Part shown: one piece after another, positions 11,801 through 23,516 of the stretch
Numbering within the stretch: position 1 is the stretch's first letter
How the letters are laid out: each line of letters begins with the position of its first letter
Assembly: GCF_019112545.1 (NCBI RefSeq)
Contig: NW_025064906.1
Location: 351,100-415,099, forward strand
From: Guyanagaster necrorhizus
Lineage: Eukaryota > Basidiomycota > Agaricomycetes > Agaricales > Physalacriaceae
DNA: 64,000 bases
Direction of reading: 5' to 3'
Notes under the pieces: generated by a model
Seen by the model: the letters and a program-made list of their open reading frames with translations, nothing else
What the model was told of the DNA's origin: nothing
Databases searched by the model: none
Made by a program: the position numbers and the translations under genes

Positions 11801-13366
11801 GCCTCCACAATAGCGCTAATGACATCCACTTCTCAGGGAAGGATGGAATCAGTATATGCATGACTAGTCGGTGACCACTTTTCGTATACTTTTCATTCTT
11901 TTAACATCACAGCAGTGCCACTGTGTACCCTCGTTGTACAAATGCATCGTCGTCTCTTTCGGACTCAGATTGTGGCAGTGTGGGATGGGCTTTTACGCTC
12001 TTCATAGCATGGAACGTCCTAAGCATGGTGCATTGCCTTTGATTCCTTTATCTTTTGATAATTCTGACTGGTTTTTCTAGTATATATTTGTCAATCTGTT
12101 CACTGGTACTGCGGAAGTCTTATTTCACTTTTGTTGGTCATTAATCTTCTACAGGTGTTGTTGTCGACAATTTTTCTTATGTCTTCCAAACTTCTGGCGG
12201 AGCTAAGTCCATCACTCGAGAACAAATGCGTTCCTTCAAGAAGATATGGGCGGAGTTTGCAGATTTCAAGACGGGATATCTACCGCGCAATCGCTTCGCT
12301 GCATTCTTTTCGGTTCGTTCCCAGTCTGCGGAAGCAGTTCGCCTCCTCACTTCCAACGTTAGAGACTCAGCGGCATTTTCGAAGTTAGAATCTATCCTGT
12401 GGAGTACAGTGTACGAAATATCATGAATGCCTCGAAGGCGACTGGGGATCTCTATACAAGAGAGGTTGAAGGAATCGATCTCGCCGAGCTGTCTAAAGTA
12501 CTTGATGGTATCGACTACATCGCCGTCAGAAAACGGAGAGCGATATACAGTCGACTATTTCACGAAGCAAGTGTGTCGCATCAAGGGGTCGGCATTTCGT
12601 TCACAGGAATGCTTACTTTACTGGCCCACCATAAGCTTATCGTTGATCATGAAGCCCTGGTGTAAGCGCTTTGTCTTTTCCTCGACAGTCGCTGAGACGT
12701 TCATACACAGGTTTCAGGATCTTGTTACTCGAACACGCACCAATAGGCTTGTGACAGACTTGGTCAATCTGGATCGTGTTCGTTCTCTCTTGAAGACCAT
12801 TTCACAACGACGTCGCTTCTTGGCACACATGGAACAAAAACGGTTGTCGAGATTTGGCTCGAAAGGTCCGTAGTATATCCTGGTTAACATTAGTAATGAC
12901 TAACGAATCATCTAAAAGAAATTCCGTCTATTGTTGTGGATACAATGCCCGAGACGCCTCTGTTGTCATCCCGCGACATTTCTTCTCTTGGATATGGTTC
13001 GGTGCCGGGGAGCCCAACACCGGAATACCGATTCGCTTCTCCAGACGTGTCGCTTATTGCTGATAGCCCTGGACGTGGACTACACAGGAGCAGTCGGCGG
13101 ATCAGTGACATCAGCATGCTAGGGACCGATTTCAGTTTCAAATTGCCGTATGCAGTCTTTGACTTTCTCCATGAATTGTTCTCATTCACTACCCAGGACG
13201 GATTCATCCGTATTGGAGGATGATCCTGAGAATCCATTCTCATCATCTATGCAACATTCTATATGGGGAGGTCAGTAATCCGTGATCTTTGTTCTTCAGT
13301 CCGTGTTTAATATTTTCCAACGCCAGATCTTATGTCAGAAGCCGTGAAAGAGGAGGGGAATCGGTG
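5868..13366 (+). CDS. CCH1: voltage-gated high-affinity Ca2+ channel alpha subunit (Cch1)
   Basis: Pore subunit of the plasma-membrane Cch1-Mid1 calcium channel. About 24 introns of 38-60 bp can be placed, giving roughly 2,080 residues, the usual Cch1 size. After a Ser/Pro-rich cytosolic N-terminus comes the family signature around [20 protein letters not shown], then four six-helix repeats. Pore loops read ASANGWSP (I), SSENWTNV (II), SLEGWIDV (III) and TGEGWNQY (IV), so the selectivity positions are N/E/E/E. The S4 of repeat III is clear ([14 protein letters not shown], repeated basic residues); those of I and IV carry fewer charges. The C-terminal segment [15 protein letters not shown] requires the intron at about 12315-12363 (GTTCGT...CGTTAG) and matches the family's EF-hand-like tail. 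The start at 5868 (MEESYLQH) is preferred; the frame is open to 5667, but that extension is low-complexity. The last exon ends EEGNR-stop. Confidence 0.95.
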
Positions 13367-13551
13367 ATATGTTTGTACGGAATTAGACACTCATTGGATT
13401 GGACTCGTTAAGGACGTTTTTCATAGATTAGCATGTGTACATTACTATCAGCACATTAGTATCATGACGCTCAATATCGGACCATGCAACTGGATTTGAA
13501 TGAGGAAAAGAAAAATGCAATCGAAAGCAATCAAACAGGGTATACTACAAA

Positions 13552-16500
13552 CTAACCCCGACCCCTACGGGGACGCCAGACGTTGGGCTTGGCGACAGTC
13601 TGGAAACCATCGTCATCTTTTTGCGTCGCCTCCTTTGCTAGGGCAGGCGAGGCGGGCCGGGGGGTGTTGGTCCCTGAGCCAGTACCAGCAAGTCTGGCCT
13701 CCTCGCGAGCCCTCCACCCTCCTCCGGCAGCTCCGAGACCAGCTCCAGGTCTGTATTTTCCAGCGACCGGGCTCGGGCTCTCAGGACGCGGAGAAGGTGC
13801 ACCACCAAGAGTACCAGCACGCGTAGGCGTCGGAGGCATAGAGTTTGTAGGCGTAGTACGCCTCCAAGGTTCGCTCATGCCATTGACACGACCTATAGGT
13901 GGCGGTCCACGGTTACGCTCCGCCGCACGGGCCGCGCGACGGGCCTCGGCCTCTTCTTCTCGTTTTTGCTGCAGCAGTGCTTGTTCCTTGGCCGCTTCGC
14001 GCTCAGCGTCGCGGGCTTTACGTGTAGCAACTAATTTTTCCTCGGCTTCGCGTTTAGCTTGCTCTTCGGCAGCAGCTTTGGCCTCTGCTTCGGCGCGTAG
14101 ACGCTCCTCTTCTGCCAGGCGTTCTGCATATTCGTTTCGTATCAGTAAAAGCGGTATAGAATGAACGGGGAAGACACATACCGGCCTCCAGTCGTTGCTC
14201 TTCCTCCTCTTTTTCTCTCCTGATCCTTTCTGCTTCTTCCGCTCGCTTTCTCTCCTCTTCTTTAGCTTGCAAAAAGGCCTTTCTCCGCCTGGCCTTCTCT
14301 TCCTCGATCTTCCGGTTAGAAGCTTCTTTCTTCCTTGCAAACTCCTCGCCCTTCTTTGCGATCATTACATCTCGTCGGGAAGAGTAGTCTGCCATCATCC
14401 GGGACAGACGTTTCTTCGTGGCCAGATCTTCTTGATGACTGATTTTTGCTGCCCCTTTACGAGCGAGTTGGATAGCATTGAAGGTTTCCTTATCATGCGC
14501 TTGTTGTTGTTCATAATCTTGAGCCAGCAGAGGACGCTCCTCTTTACGATATGCACGCTCGAGATGGTCGACGCGCTTAAGAATTATGCGTAGACGCTGG
14601 GCCGTCTCCTTCTTCTCCTTCTCCAGTTGTTGGACTTGCATTGTAATGAGATTCTCGGTATCAAACTTGTCAAGTTTCTGAAAAGAAAAGCGTTTAGAAA
14701 AACAAGCCAGAGTATAAATAAATACGCATACAGCAATATCATCAGCCTTGATAGTACCCATAGTGAGAAGACTCTTGGCATATTTCTCAGCCTCCAGTTT
14801 CTGAATATTCTCTCTCTCCTTCGCTATCCTCTCAAGCTCTTTAGCGCGAACAGATTCCTTCTCCTTCTTAGCATCCTCCTCCTTCCTCCTACGACTGATC
14901 TCAGCCAAACGGCTCGTCTCTTCCTTCTCCTTCCTGACGGTAAGCTCGCTCAGCAGCTCCCTACGACGAGCAACAAGGGCACGGCGTAACTGTAGAGCCT
15001 TGCGCTCCGACTCGACAGCAGTAACCAGAGTCTGAAGCTTGGTCTGCTGTTCCTCCTTCGAAAGAGACTCCTTCTTAGACCCTTCCAAGACCCAAAGCGA
15101 GTTATGCAAGCATAAAGCGACATTCCCTAATTTTTTCTTGACAAGCTCCGATACGGAGGATTGAACAGCACCATCTGAGGGCGCGTACGCGGTGTCCTCG
15201 CCGCTGATGCCTGTGAAGCCCTCATCGATGAATATAATGCATCCTTCCAGATGGTCCACACGAATGTTGAGTTCACCTCTCCTGGCACAGCCCATCACGT
15301 AGGACTCGACTTGCTCGGGCTCGTACGCACCATCAACGCCGGCCGCCTTCAAGGGTGCAACTAGTTCGAGAAGGTGAGAGATCTTTATCGACGAGTAAAC
15401 TTCAGATAGATGGGAGAGAAGCCGGGACAATAGGGCCTGGTGCAGGAGAGGAAGGTAAGATGCATACAGTGGGTCGGAGGATAGCGATTCCAAAAGAGGC
15501 GCTATTGACACGCAGAGAGTCAGAGGATCGAATGTGACTTCCAACATGTCATAGAGAGACTTGACAGAGGCCGGGGATATTTTAAGGACGTCTCGTGAGA
15601 GCTGCGAGGCATGTAAGGCAAAGCTTGAAATAGGAACCGATGTGGCATACCGCGTCTTTGAGCAGACCTGCTCGTGTTGGCATTTTTGTGAGGCCCAGCA
15701 AAGCAGTGAGCCGACCAAGCTTGCCTTTCACCTCATCCTGCTCCTCGGTATGGCGACCCACCGGAACAGCAAGGGCGCTCACCAACACCTGTCCGGCGAG
15801 CTTACTCAGTTCCTCGTCCGATTTACCTCCGATGCTCGTCACAAGGGAGTAATATCTGGCCCATGCCGCAGCATGATAAAGGGCATTGCCGCTGACGAGG
15901 AAGATTTTGGTCAGCTTTTCATAATAATTGGCCATCATAGCGGGACGGGGCGCCTTCTTGGCCATCGTCAACAGGTTGTGAATGTCCTCGACGGAGCGGA
16001 ATGCCTCTTGCCATAGTTCGAGCTCGACGGACGTGTTAAGTTGAGCAAATCGTGTATCCAAGTGATGCTGTAGGGTATCTGGATCGGAGAGATTTATTGA
16101 ATGTGGCTGGTGCGAGTATTTCGCCACGTTTGAAAGATGAAGTCGAAGAGTCTCGCACAGACGACGGAATTCGACCTTGCGCTGGTGTTTAAGACAGAAT
16201 TTGAATGCCTGTTGAGCAATTTGCTGATAGCAAGATATAAGAAAAGATGATTTCTTGTAGTATTAGAAACGCACCTGGTATATTACCTCTAGCCTTGCAT
16301 TGTTCTTCAGCGTCTCCAAAGACGTCCGGAAGCTTTCCCAGAGAAACTTGAGCCAAGGAGTGACCAGCGCTCGGTCTGTCCGGTCCTTGCTCTGGTCGCC
16401 ACTCACAGCACCCAGCAAAATGCTCTCCGGAGTTTCACTTGCCTCCAAATCGTCGACATCGACGGCCACCTGTACCGCAGCCTTCTCCTGTGCCTCCCTG

Positions 16501-16802
16501 ACCTTCGCATCCGCCAACTGCACAAAACGCGTGATGACGGCCTCGATACTCTGCACACTCGTATTCTGGGCAATGTTCTTATACTGCATCAATCCTTCCT
16601 TTGCGGTACGGCCTTTCCGCATCTCGACACAAAGCTCGATGTACCTATACATTATAGGTTCCAACGTCGTGAGCGGGGTCGAGCGAAATCGTTTTGAAGT
16701 GAACATCTCCGTCAAAGATTGTAGGGCCGCATGCATCTGGCCCACGGAAATAAGACCTTCGGCCTGCTTCAGCACTGTTTCTGGCTTGGAAAACGGTGCC
16801 AT
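13552..16802 (-). CDS. TIF32: eukaryotic translation initiation factor 3 subunit a
   Basis: Scaffold subunit of eIF3, which binds the 40S ribosome and helps recruit mRNA. Exons 16802-16275, 16223-15651, 15601-14732, 14677-14182 and 14123-13552 join in phase to 1,012 codons, the normal fungal length. The N-terminus ([20 protein letters not shown]) is the eIF3a helical domain. The PCI domain follows at roughly residues 320-500, then a long charged coiled coil rich in Glu/Lys/Arg (about 520-850). The tail is Pro/Gly/Arg-rich and ends [10 protein letters not shown]. The ATG at 16802 (MAPFSKPE) is preferred over an in-frame upstream ATG at 16832, because family members start at this point. The gene is convergent with CCH1: only 185 bp separate the two stop codons. 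Confidence 0.97.
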
Positions 16803-17386
16803 TTTGACTGTGAAAGAAAGGTTGGTCTTCACATTTTCGATACCAGGGAGAAAAAGTGGACTTTACAAGGAAAAGGGCCCTTTCGGATGGCTTTTTGAGT
16901 ACGACGACAGCAACACGAAAAAATTAGGTTGCTGACTAATGACTCATGTCGCTTCCGGGCTAAAGTTTCTGGTAAACACTAGACAGCACACGGCACAGCC
17001 ACGTCAGACGTCTTTTTACGCTGTATTGCTCAGGAATAAGCGCCAAGAACTGTGCATAAATCAACAGAATGGCGTTTAGAAAAGGCCCCGGGCTTCTTGT
17101 TCATAAAATTTCAACTGATACTTACTGCTTGAATGCTTGCTCAGCAAATACCTCCGAGTCGGGGAGTCTCGCATCTTCTACTATCTACTGTTTCGCCACA
17201 ATTCCGGTCGGCTTTTAAAATCTTGCTACGTGGGCGCACGCTCCCTGTTCACGGATCCTAAATGTTACCATATGATTCCCCCTTCCAGCCAACAAAGAGC
17301 TTGCCGTTTATCGCTTTAACCGGTCAGGTACCTTGTTAAATGTCCGAATACATTTCCACCCCTTTGCATTGCGTCTTCTACTTACG
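16803..17386. other. divergent intergenic region
   Basis: Upstream region shared by eIF3a (minus) and the small CBM5/12-like gene (plus). No coding frame with support. Confidence 0.4.
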
Positions 17387-17693
17387 ATGACCCTCCCCCC
17401 TCTTGGTTGGACCACCCAAGTAAAGTTCTGGGAAAACGGCAAGGAATTCGTGGAGGGACACATGGTTCTATTAAGGGGGCGTTACTTCAGGTGTTTGAAA
17501 GCTCGTACGTTTCGTTTCGTTTCGTCTCACTGTCGGTCAGATGTTTATTTTCTTCCAATTTAGATACTTCGGGCGCTAGCAATGCAGTATGCTTTCTGAC
17601 CATCTCTGTTCTAACAAGTACTGAATATCTAATCAGCCTCATCCTGCGCAAGACACGGAATATTGGAAACGTTTCCGACCTAACCTGAACTAA
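17387..17693 (+). CDS. small CBM5/12-like carbohydrate-binding protein
   Basis: Three exons, 17387-17504, 17564-17586 (only 23 nt) and 17637-17693, join in phase to 65 codons plus stop. Introns have GTACGT...TTTAG and GTATGC...ATCAG ends. The product reads as a single carbohydrate-binding module of family 5/12: an N-terminal Trp (VKFWENGKEFVEGHMVLLRG), the core YFRCLKAHTSG and a C-terminal HPAQDTEYWKRF. These positions match the aromatic residues of chitin-binding CBM5/12 modules (pattern W..G..Y..G..V...G..YRC...H.S....P...WWK). No signal peptide is visible from this ATG, and an in-frame ATG at 17333 would add 18 hydrophobic/basic residues. Target and cellular place are therefore open; chitin or another beta-glycan is inferred from the family. 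Confidence 0.75.
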
Positions 17694-18153
17694 TCATTTG
17701 ACGGCATTTAGTTACAACGAGGTGATCTCTAGCTATCATATCGTTTTGGAGCAAACCTAATATTCCATAAGGCACAGTAATTATATTACACGGGGGAGAG
17801 GAAAGAAACCTGACAGTAAATCATGCTTTCCGTTAAAAAGACACGGTCCTGACAATACATGCTGTGACCAAATCAATTTTTGGAACCAAGCCTCTTGTCA
17901 AACCGTGGCAGATTCGGCCGAAGCACTCTCTGGCAACAGCTGGAAGAAATGAGAACGGATGCAGGTCACAAGACATTGCAACACGGCCATTCATGATGTG
18001 ACCTCTGCTGGGCCTCCATCGAGAAGATTGTGCAGATGAGTAATGATCCAATCATTGGAAGTCTAACGATAAACCGAACGTTGGGTCCTGCGGTAAACAT
18101 CCGAATTAATTTCAAAAACGGCTTTCATTCATGTAGGCGGTTACTTGAACCGT
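17694..18153. other. intergenic, no supported gene
   Basis: A minus-strand frame at 17833-18051 has no domain character. Nothing else is seen. Confidence 0.4.
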
Positions 18154-18811
18154 TTACTTACAGCAACGGCTCAGCGGCTCATAGCCTAGGTCCCGTTCCC
18201 GTCCGTTGTCAAGCCCTGCTTCGAGATAGAGGAGCCGAGTCTCCGGGAACTTGGCCTGGATGTGAAAATGATTCAATACAAAAGGGTTGTTGATAAACTG
18301 CGAACCATCATCGTTTCTTTTGAACGCCAACATTGCTACCATGTACCGTGGCCATGTATTCAGCCACAGTTGACTTCCCTGTGGTTCTGTCATTGCCACC
18401 AGAGGAATCTACATACCCGATAAGCATGAGACCATCATCGTCGGCTGCTCCTTAGTAATAGTCCCTATCCTTTATACTAAAGGACCTCGGGCTCGGAAGT
18501 CGAGTAAATACTTTCCAGCACGTTGTATAGGGCCGAGTCGCATTACAAAAGAAACCCAGTCATATGAGGAAAAGCGAAAGACCCGACGGTCTTCGAGAAT
18601 CGTTTCTAACGCTTCAGAAAACTTGTGGTTACTGTAGGCTTAAACAGTGTTCAGCTTCATCGATGATAAGAAAAATGTACTGAACAAGTCTCACTCGTTT
18701 GGAGCCTGGACCTTCAGTGGAATCGTCGGGCTCTCTCTTCTTTGCCATGGGCTTGGACGTTGAAGTTCGAATATTTACAAGGTGGCCCGTCCATCCCGAA
18801 GCTGCGCCCAT
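18154..18811 (-). CDS. unrecognised minus-strand gene, exons not fully resolved
   Basis: Three minus-strand stretches read as protein. The first starts with a basic, nuclear-signal-like N-terminus (MAKKREPDDSTEGPGSKRVR, ATG near 18750). It is followed by a typical short intron (GTACAT...TTTAAG) and then YSNHKFSEALETILEDRR...WVSFVMRL (about 18490-18640). A third stretch at 18154-18399 contains QLWLNTWPRYMVAMLAF and ETRLLYLEAGLDNGRERD. The exon joins between about 18400 and 18490 could not be fixed in phase. I recognise no family. It may be a complete small gene of about 180 residues or a decayed one. Confidence 0.35.
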
Positions 18812-18924
18812 CTTACCCCGGATCTGTCACTTGCTTTTAACAAACGCCGTTCCGTTCGCCAGCCATCATGCATGACGGACTTCCCAAGAGGGACGTACTT
18901 TGTATAGGTTGTCATTGAACAAAT

Positions 18925-19128
18925 TCAAAGGGCGTAGAATTGCCATTCCGGAGTGGAGCATCTTTTAACTTCAGCTATGAATGCATATCTTGATACTAGC
19001 AGGAGGGAATCTTTCATGTTGGCCATGAACGCTTTGTCCTCGTCATTTCCTGTTTCTATGCTGGTAAAGTTGAAACTATAAGAGGATGATGCCCAAGTCA
19101 GCAGCAACACAGCCAAAGCCAAGGTCAC
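18925..19128 (-). CDS. possible small secreted protein, 67 residues
   Basis: Single-exon frame beginning with a signal-peptide-like segment (MTLALAVLLLTWASSSYS), followed by a short acidic region and no recognisable domain. There is one Cys. No TATA-like signal or splice support; the length is within chance expectation, so this is a weak call. Confidence 0.2.
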   Translation of the reverse strand: MTLALAVLLLTWASSSYSFNFTSIETGNDEDKAFMANMKDSLLLVSRYAFIAEVKRCSTPEWQFYAL

Positions 19129-19319
19129 AATTTTCTATGCGGCCTCAACGTTCAAGTATCGAGGTCTTATAATTAACAAGCCTTCACCGACAAACCGTTA
19201 TCGCTTCCCGGATTTGTTTCACCGGAGCTCCCTACAGTGACTGGTGACCCGCGCCTTGCTTCTTTCGTCTAGTACGCCCGCGACAATAACTTCGTTACGT
19301 CACGGTAGAATCCCTCGAG

Positions 19320-19327
19320 TATAAAAT
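19320..19327 (+). promoter_or_regulatory. TATA box of the Ser/Thr-rich protein gene
   Basis: TATAAAAT at 19320-19327 lies 17 bp before the first ATG (19337) and 44 bp before the in-frame second ATG (19364). The spacing favours the second ATG as the used start. Confidence 0.5.
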
Positions 19328-19336
19328 CTGGCACTA

Positions 19337-19733
19337 ATGGAGTCTTACTACAACGATAACGTTATGTATCTCCTCGCTGGTTTCATCCTTCTCGTCCTCC
19401 AACCTCTCCAAATTGCGGGGCAAACGACCACCGATCCCATGGCCACCGTATCCTTGTCTATTCCAAGGTAGAGAATACCTATCCAACCGTCTTGCCCTAC
19501 ATTTCTAACTAACCTTTGTGGCAGCGGAGTCATTCCATCGTGCGTCTTTCACAGGGGCAAGAGAGCACACTGATAAATGTCGTAGCAGTTTCCCATCGAG
19601 CGTGAATAGTTCAATCTCTTCCGTCGCGACCCCCACTACAAGCACCAGTACAAGTGCCGGCTTCGAAAATAGTGTTTCGGGTGGGGTGGTCATCGCTGGT
19701 TTAGGTGTAGGGCTGATGGCGATGGCTGCCTAA
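19337..19733 (+). CDS. small Ser/Thr-rich, probably GPI-anchored surface protein
   Basis: Exons 19337-19467, 19525-19539 (15 nt) and 19586-19733 join in phase to about 97 codons. The product has a hydrophobic leader (MYLLAGFILLVLQPLQIAGQ from the ATG at 19364). A short Thr/Ser-rich body follows, with a NSS sequon and the run TPTTSTSTSAG. A C-terminal hydrophobic tail (GGVVIAGLGVGLMAMAA) comes after a small-residue stretch (SAGFENSVSGG) suited to GPI attachment. It has the layout of fungal wall or membrane mannoproteins; no specific family is recognised. The first ATG would place seven polar residues before the leader and lies too close to the TATA box, so the second is preferred. Confidence 0.65.
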
Positions 19734-19985
19734 ATCGTGTCGGGGTTAACTGACTGCAAAGATGATGAACTCGGAAGACTGATTACTTCAATAGCTTGGG
19801 GTGCTGGAATATGTCGAAATTTGATAACAATATAGGACTTTTACTGAGCTACATGCCTGTGAGGTTCTCTCTCGGATGCTCTGAGATGCATTGAAGTTGT
19901 ATAAGCACTCTATACAGGGGGTTTTTCTCGACGATTGAAAGAGTAGTACAAAATTTGAATCAGTCTCACATGTCGCACTCCTTGA

Positions 19986-21313
19986 TTACGGTGTGTCGGA
20001 AATCCGATAAACAGTCTTCTCCGCGCTCAACTGATGACACTTGTATCGATAAAAACGTGCGGGGCAATAGAACAAGGGACGAACCTTTCCTTGTTCATGA
20101 TACTCAAACTGCTGCGCATCCGCCAAGCCGTTAGGTACGATCTTGACCGGATTCGCCCTCAATTTTCCTGCCGTCAACAGTTCACTCATCATCTTTCCGA
20201 AACGTTCCCCAGCATGGACATGTTTGGGGATGACAGGGTATTGATAGGCAGGCCCGAAATCGATGACCTACGAAGACGCCGGTCAACGTTTACCATTAAA
20301 CCGGAGATGAAGACTGCTTACCCGACCGAGGAGCGTATACACGGGCATAAACTCGCAAGTCACATCTGGGCGCGTCACAGATACCGGCATGATAGTGGCT
20401 ATGTGTCCACCATTCTTGCCCAGAGATTGCTCGACCTGGACGATCGTGTCCTTCGTAGAGATGCAATCGACAGCCTCAGACAGCTCGTCGCCCGTGAACT
20501 GCTTAATCTTAGAGATAACACCCGGATCTCGGTAGTCAAACGCAGCGTCTGCCGCAAGAGACTTGACCAAATCCAAATTCTTCGGAGATGTGGTAGTGAT
20601 GACCGTGAGACCAGAGAGCTTGGCTAGTTGGATCGCATACTGGCCAACGGAGGACGCACCACCCCAAACCAGAAGCTTACCTAAAAGATTAAAGAACGTA
20701 AGCTAAATATGGGCGATGTACGTACAGGAAAAGGCTTTTGCGTTGGTGCATCGGGCGTCGGGAGAGCACGATGATTAAGCCAGAGCAGCTGACACGCTGT
20801 AAACCCGGCGAGTCCGAGACTCGAGGCGTCTTCGAAACTCATGGAATCGGGCAGATTTAGCACCAAGTGGGCCTCGGCCAAACAGTACTCTGCAAAGGTC
20901 CCAGTCCATTCTTTTGTTCTGCCTGACTGTGCAATAAATCAAGACTGATTACTGATTAAGGAGTACTTACCACCATTGATAAACCCTGCGACTCGTTCAC
21001 CGACATACCGCTGACCAGTAGGGACGTCCGGGCCAATATCAACCACTATGCCCGCATAATCAAGACCTATCACCAAGCCCGTAGTTACATTCTGGCGGAG
21101 CGAAAAGCCTGCATAGGCACATCAATAACGCGTACTCAGTGGTACAACACAGGACTCGCAATCAGGCGGATTTTGGGTCGCGGCGATGACTTTGACAAGA
21201 ATCTGTCCTGGACCGGGCTCTGGTACGGGTACATCTGACTTCAAAGCTACCTTGGAATTTCCCAAGGTGACGACGGCTTTCATGTATGAGGGGATTTTGT
21301 GAGTTTGAGACAT
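19986..21313 (-). CDS. MDR-family enoyl reductase / zinc-type alcohol dehydrogenase-like enzyme
   Basis: NAD(P)H-dependent medium-chain reductase. Exon 1 (21313 down to about 21165) carries the GroES-like start (MKAVVTLG, PVPEPGPGQILVKVIA). The next exon gives IGLDYAGIVVDIG and YVGERVAGFINGG. Then FEDASSLGLAGFTACQLLW, the Rossmann segment VWGGASSVGQYAIQLAKLSG, and the C-terminal catalytic-domain strand. The last exon ends KTVYRISDTP at 19986. About six short introns. The pattern is that of the zinc-independent trans-enoyl-reductase/quinone-oxidoreductase branch; the zinc-ligand cysteines of classical alcohol dehydrogenases are not seen. No polyketide synthase or other cluster gene is adjacent, so its substrate is unknown. 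It is distinct from the second MDR gene at 54113. Confidence 0.85.
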
Positions 21314-21439
21314 GGTAATAGGAACTCAATGAAACTCGACCCTTAAATATATAGACAGGAAATCACCGCTGACGTCGTACGATGACCTCTCTCTATTGAA
21401 TAGAGTTTCGTGTGTATGGAACTCTTGGTAAAAACTGCA

Positions 21440-22126
21440 TCATCGAACAAGTCCGAATCGGATAGGGGGGATATGCAAAATGCAGAGTAAGATAAAATGA
21501 CTCACCGCATCTTGGAAGGGAAAGGATGAAGTCTCGGTCAAGCAAGTAGAATTTTCATTACTATTGAAGACAACACGACTCTGATTCGTCCGCGGGAAGG
21601 GTACCATTAGTGTTGGATGTCCATGATACATGTTCTTTCGCAGAGAAACACGGATGAGAGTGAACCTATAGATAAGCAAGTAAAATATTTCGCTTTTTAG
21701 GCGGGAATGATATTCCGGCACCTGTTGGATTTCCTTGGCTTGTCCAGTCAGAATCGACATGTATGCGCCCATCTGTATCCCTGGGTCAGCGCCCCGTGTC
21801 TAGCCAGCACTCGTAGACTGGGCGACGGCCCCATTCAAGACGACCCATGTCTGCAGCGACTTTTATCTGGTTTTGTGTGTGAGCGCAAAAGATTCGAGGA
21901 AGGGTGCCATGGTCGAAATGTCGACGTATACCCCATGTGCAGCGACATGACTCAATGTCCAAATGCCTTGGCATATATCATTAGCACAAGTTGCTGGAAT
22001 ATAAGAAGAATAATGACGTACTTTTTCTAGGTCAGATCTGACAAATTCCACTAGCCGGGGAGTAGTCGGATAAAGGCAGCAGCAAGTGCAGCGCCATATC
22101 TTAGGTGGAGCTGCAAATTTTCTCAT
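21440..22126 (-). CDS. weak minus-strand gene candidate, unknown
   Basis: Fragments starting MRKFAAPPKIWRCTCCCLYP at 22126, with a plausible intron (GTACGTCATT...TGCCAAG), and a later piece IQMGAYMSILTGQAKEIQQV near 21770 suggest a split gene. The middle exon is open in two frames and neither is convincing. No family is recognised and the region could be non-coding. Confidence 0.2.
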
Positions 22127-23516
22127 TATCCGCGTTGTCGTCGGCCGCCTGTCATGGCCGTGTCGTCGTCAATGTCGACAGGCCGTGCCATGTCTGTCGT
22201 TGCTCCTCGCTTTTCCAGACCGTAGGCTTCATCCGAACAGCAGCAGAGTACCGTTGACGACCGATAGTGCCCTCGCTAGTATCGCTTAGCCAAAAATGAT
22301 AGGGAATTGTTGAGAGATGTTGGGTGATGGTAGGAGGACGTCACCATTGCAAGTGGACGGGCCGCTGCCGCGACCCGCACATGATCGCTCTTTACCACTT
22401 AATACCATCATGTCCACGAGCCGTCGCTACATACGCTCGGAATACACTTGCCAGTCAATTTTCTACTTGAAAGGCCGGGCATACTCACTCTGGTGTCAAA
22501 TAATGTGACAGCCTGACGATGGCACCGTTTTCATGAAAGCGCGGTGCCCGGAACATATGTACGTTTGCTTTGTTTCCTCGACCCTCCAGGACCCTCTGAC
22601 AATGCCGTTCATTGTGTATCAGGCATTTCCAATGATGCTTCGAATTCGCCGGGACTCGCACGTATTCTGGCAGCGATATCGATTTGGGGCGAGGATACGG
22701 CGGGCGGAGGTATCTTCTAGGGGACTGCGTAACACCACGTGTAGCACCGTCGCGGTCAGCCAAGTCTTTCCCAGCGACGGCCAGTAGCAGCTGCTATCCG
22801 ATTGGGTACGCTCGCTACTCATCATTATCTGCATTAGCTGAAGGTACAATGCAGGGCTTCCTCCCGACAAGCTCAAACACGAAGAATGACTCGTAGAGAA
22901 GCCTTTCTTGACGAATTACGCGACAGATCTGGGTCCATTGAATAATTTACATAAGTCCGCTAATGTCGAAAGCTACTATTGGACGATTTTGACTGTGGCA
23001 ACGCCCCAAACTAGGTTTTTGAATTTTCCTTTGGATGTTTCAATATGTCGCAGTTACTACTATATTACCAACCCGAAAGGTTAGTCCAAGCTTTTATCTA
23101 GACTGGCGAGCAGAACACCGACTTGTTTATTCCAATAGATCCTTCATGCGGCCTGTTTTCCTCCATCAAATAAGATCAGCAGACTGGACGAAAGGTTCCA
23201 AGACGCATCATCCATTTTCATAAGAGCCTATTACATAGGTCTTCGCATGTGGCGGAGCCAGACTCCGTCATTCTGTTACATCCCAAGTCATCTTTGCCTT
23301 CTCTGTCGGCGCGTTGTACATATACCTATCACGGCCAGGCGCCTCCTTCACCCTGATCAGATGGGAAACCATTGCTACCTTCTTTCTGGTGTGATTAATT
23401 CCGCACGCTGGCCGTGAGGTACAACTACATTGATCCCGAAATCCTTCAAAAAGAACGGACAACTTGGACAGCGAAGGGCTTAACTTCTCTGCCCCTTTTT
23501 TATTCCTCTTTGTCTT
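22127..23516. other. intergenic, no supported gene
   Basis: Only short overlapping frames on both strands with no domain character, signal peptide or consistent splice sites. The last part is the upstream region of the deuterolysin gene. Confidence 0.45.

Noticed and set aside
13583..14164. 193-residue plus-strand ORF
   Set aside because: Ala/Ser/Arg-rich antisense shadow of the eIF3a C-terminal exons.
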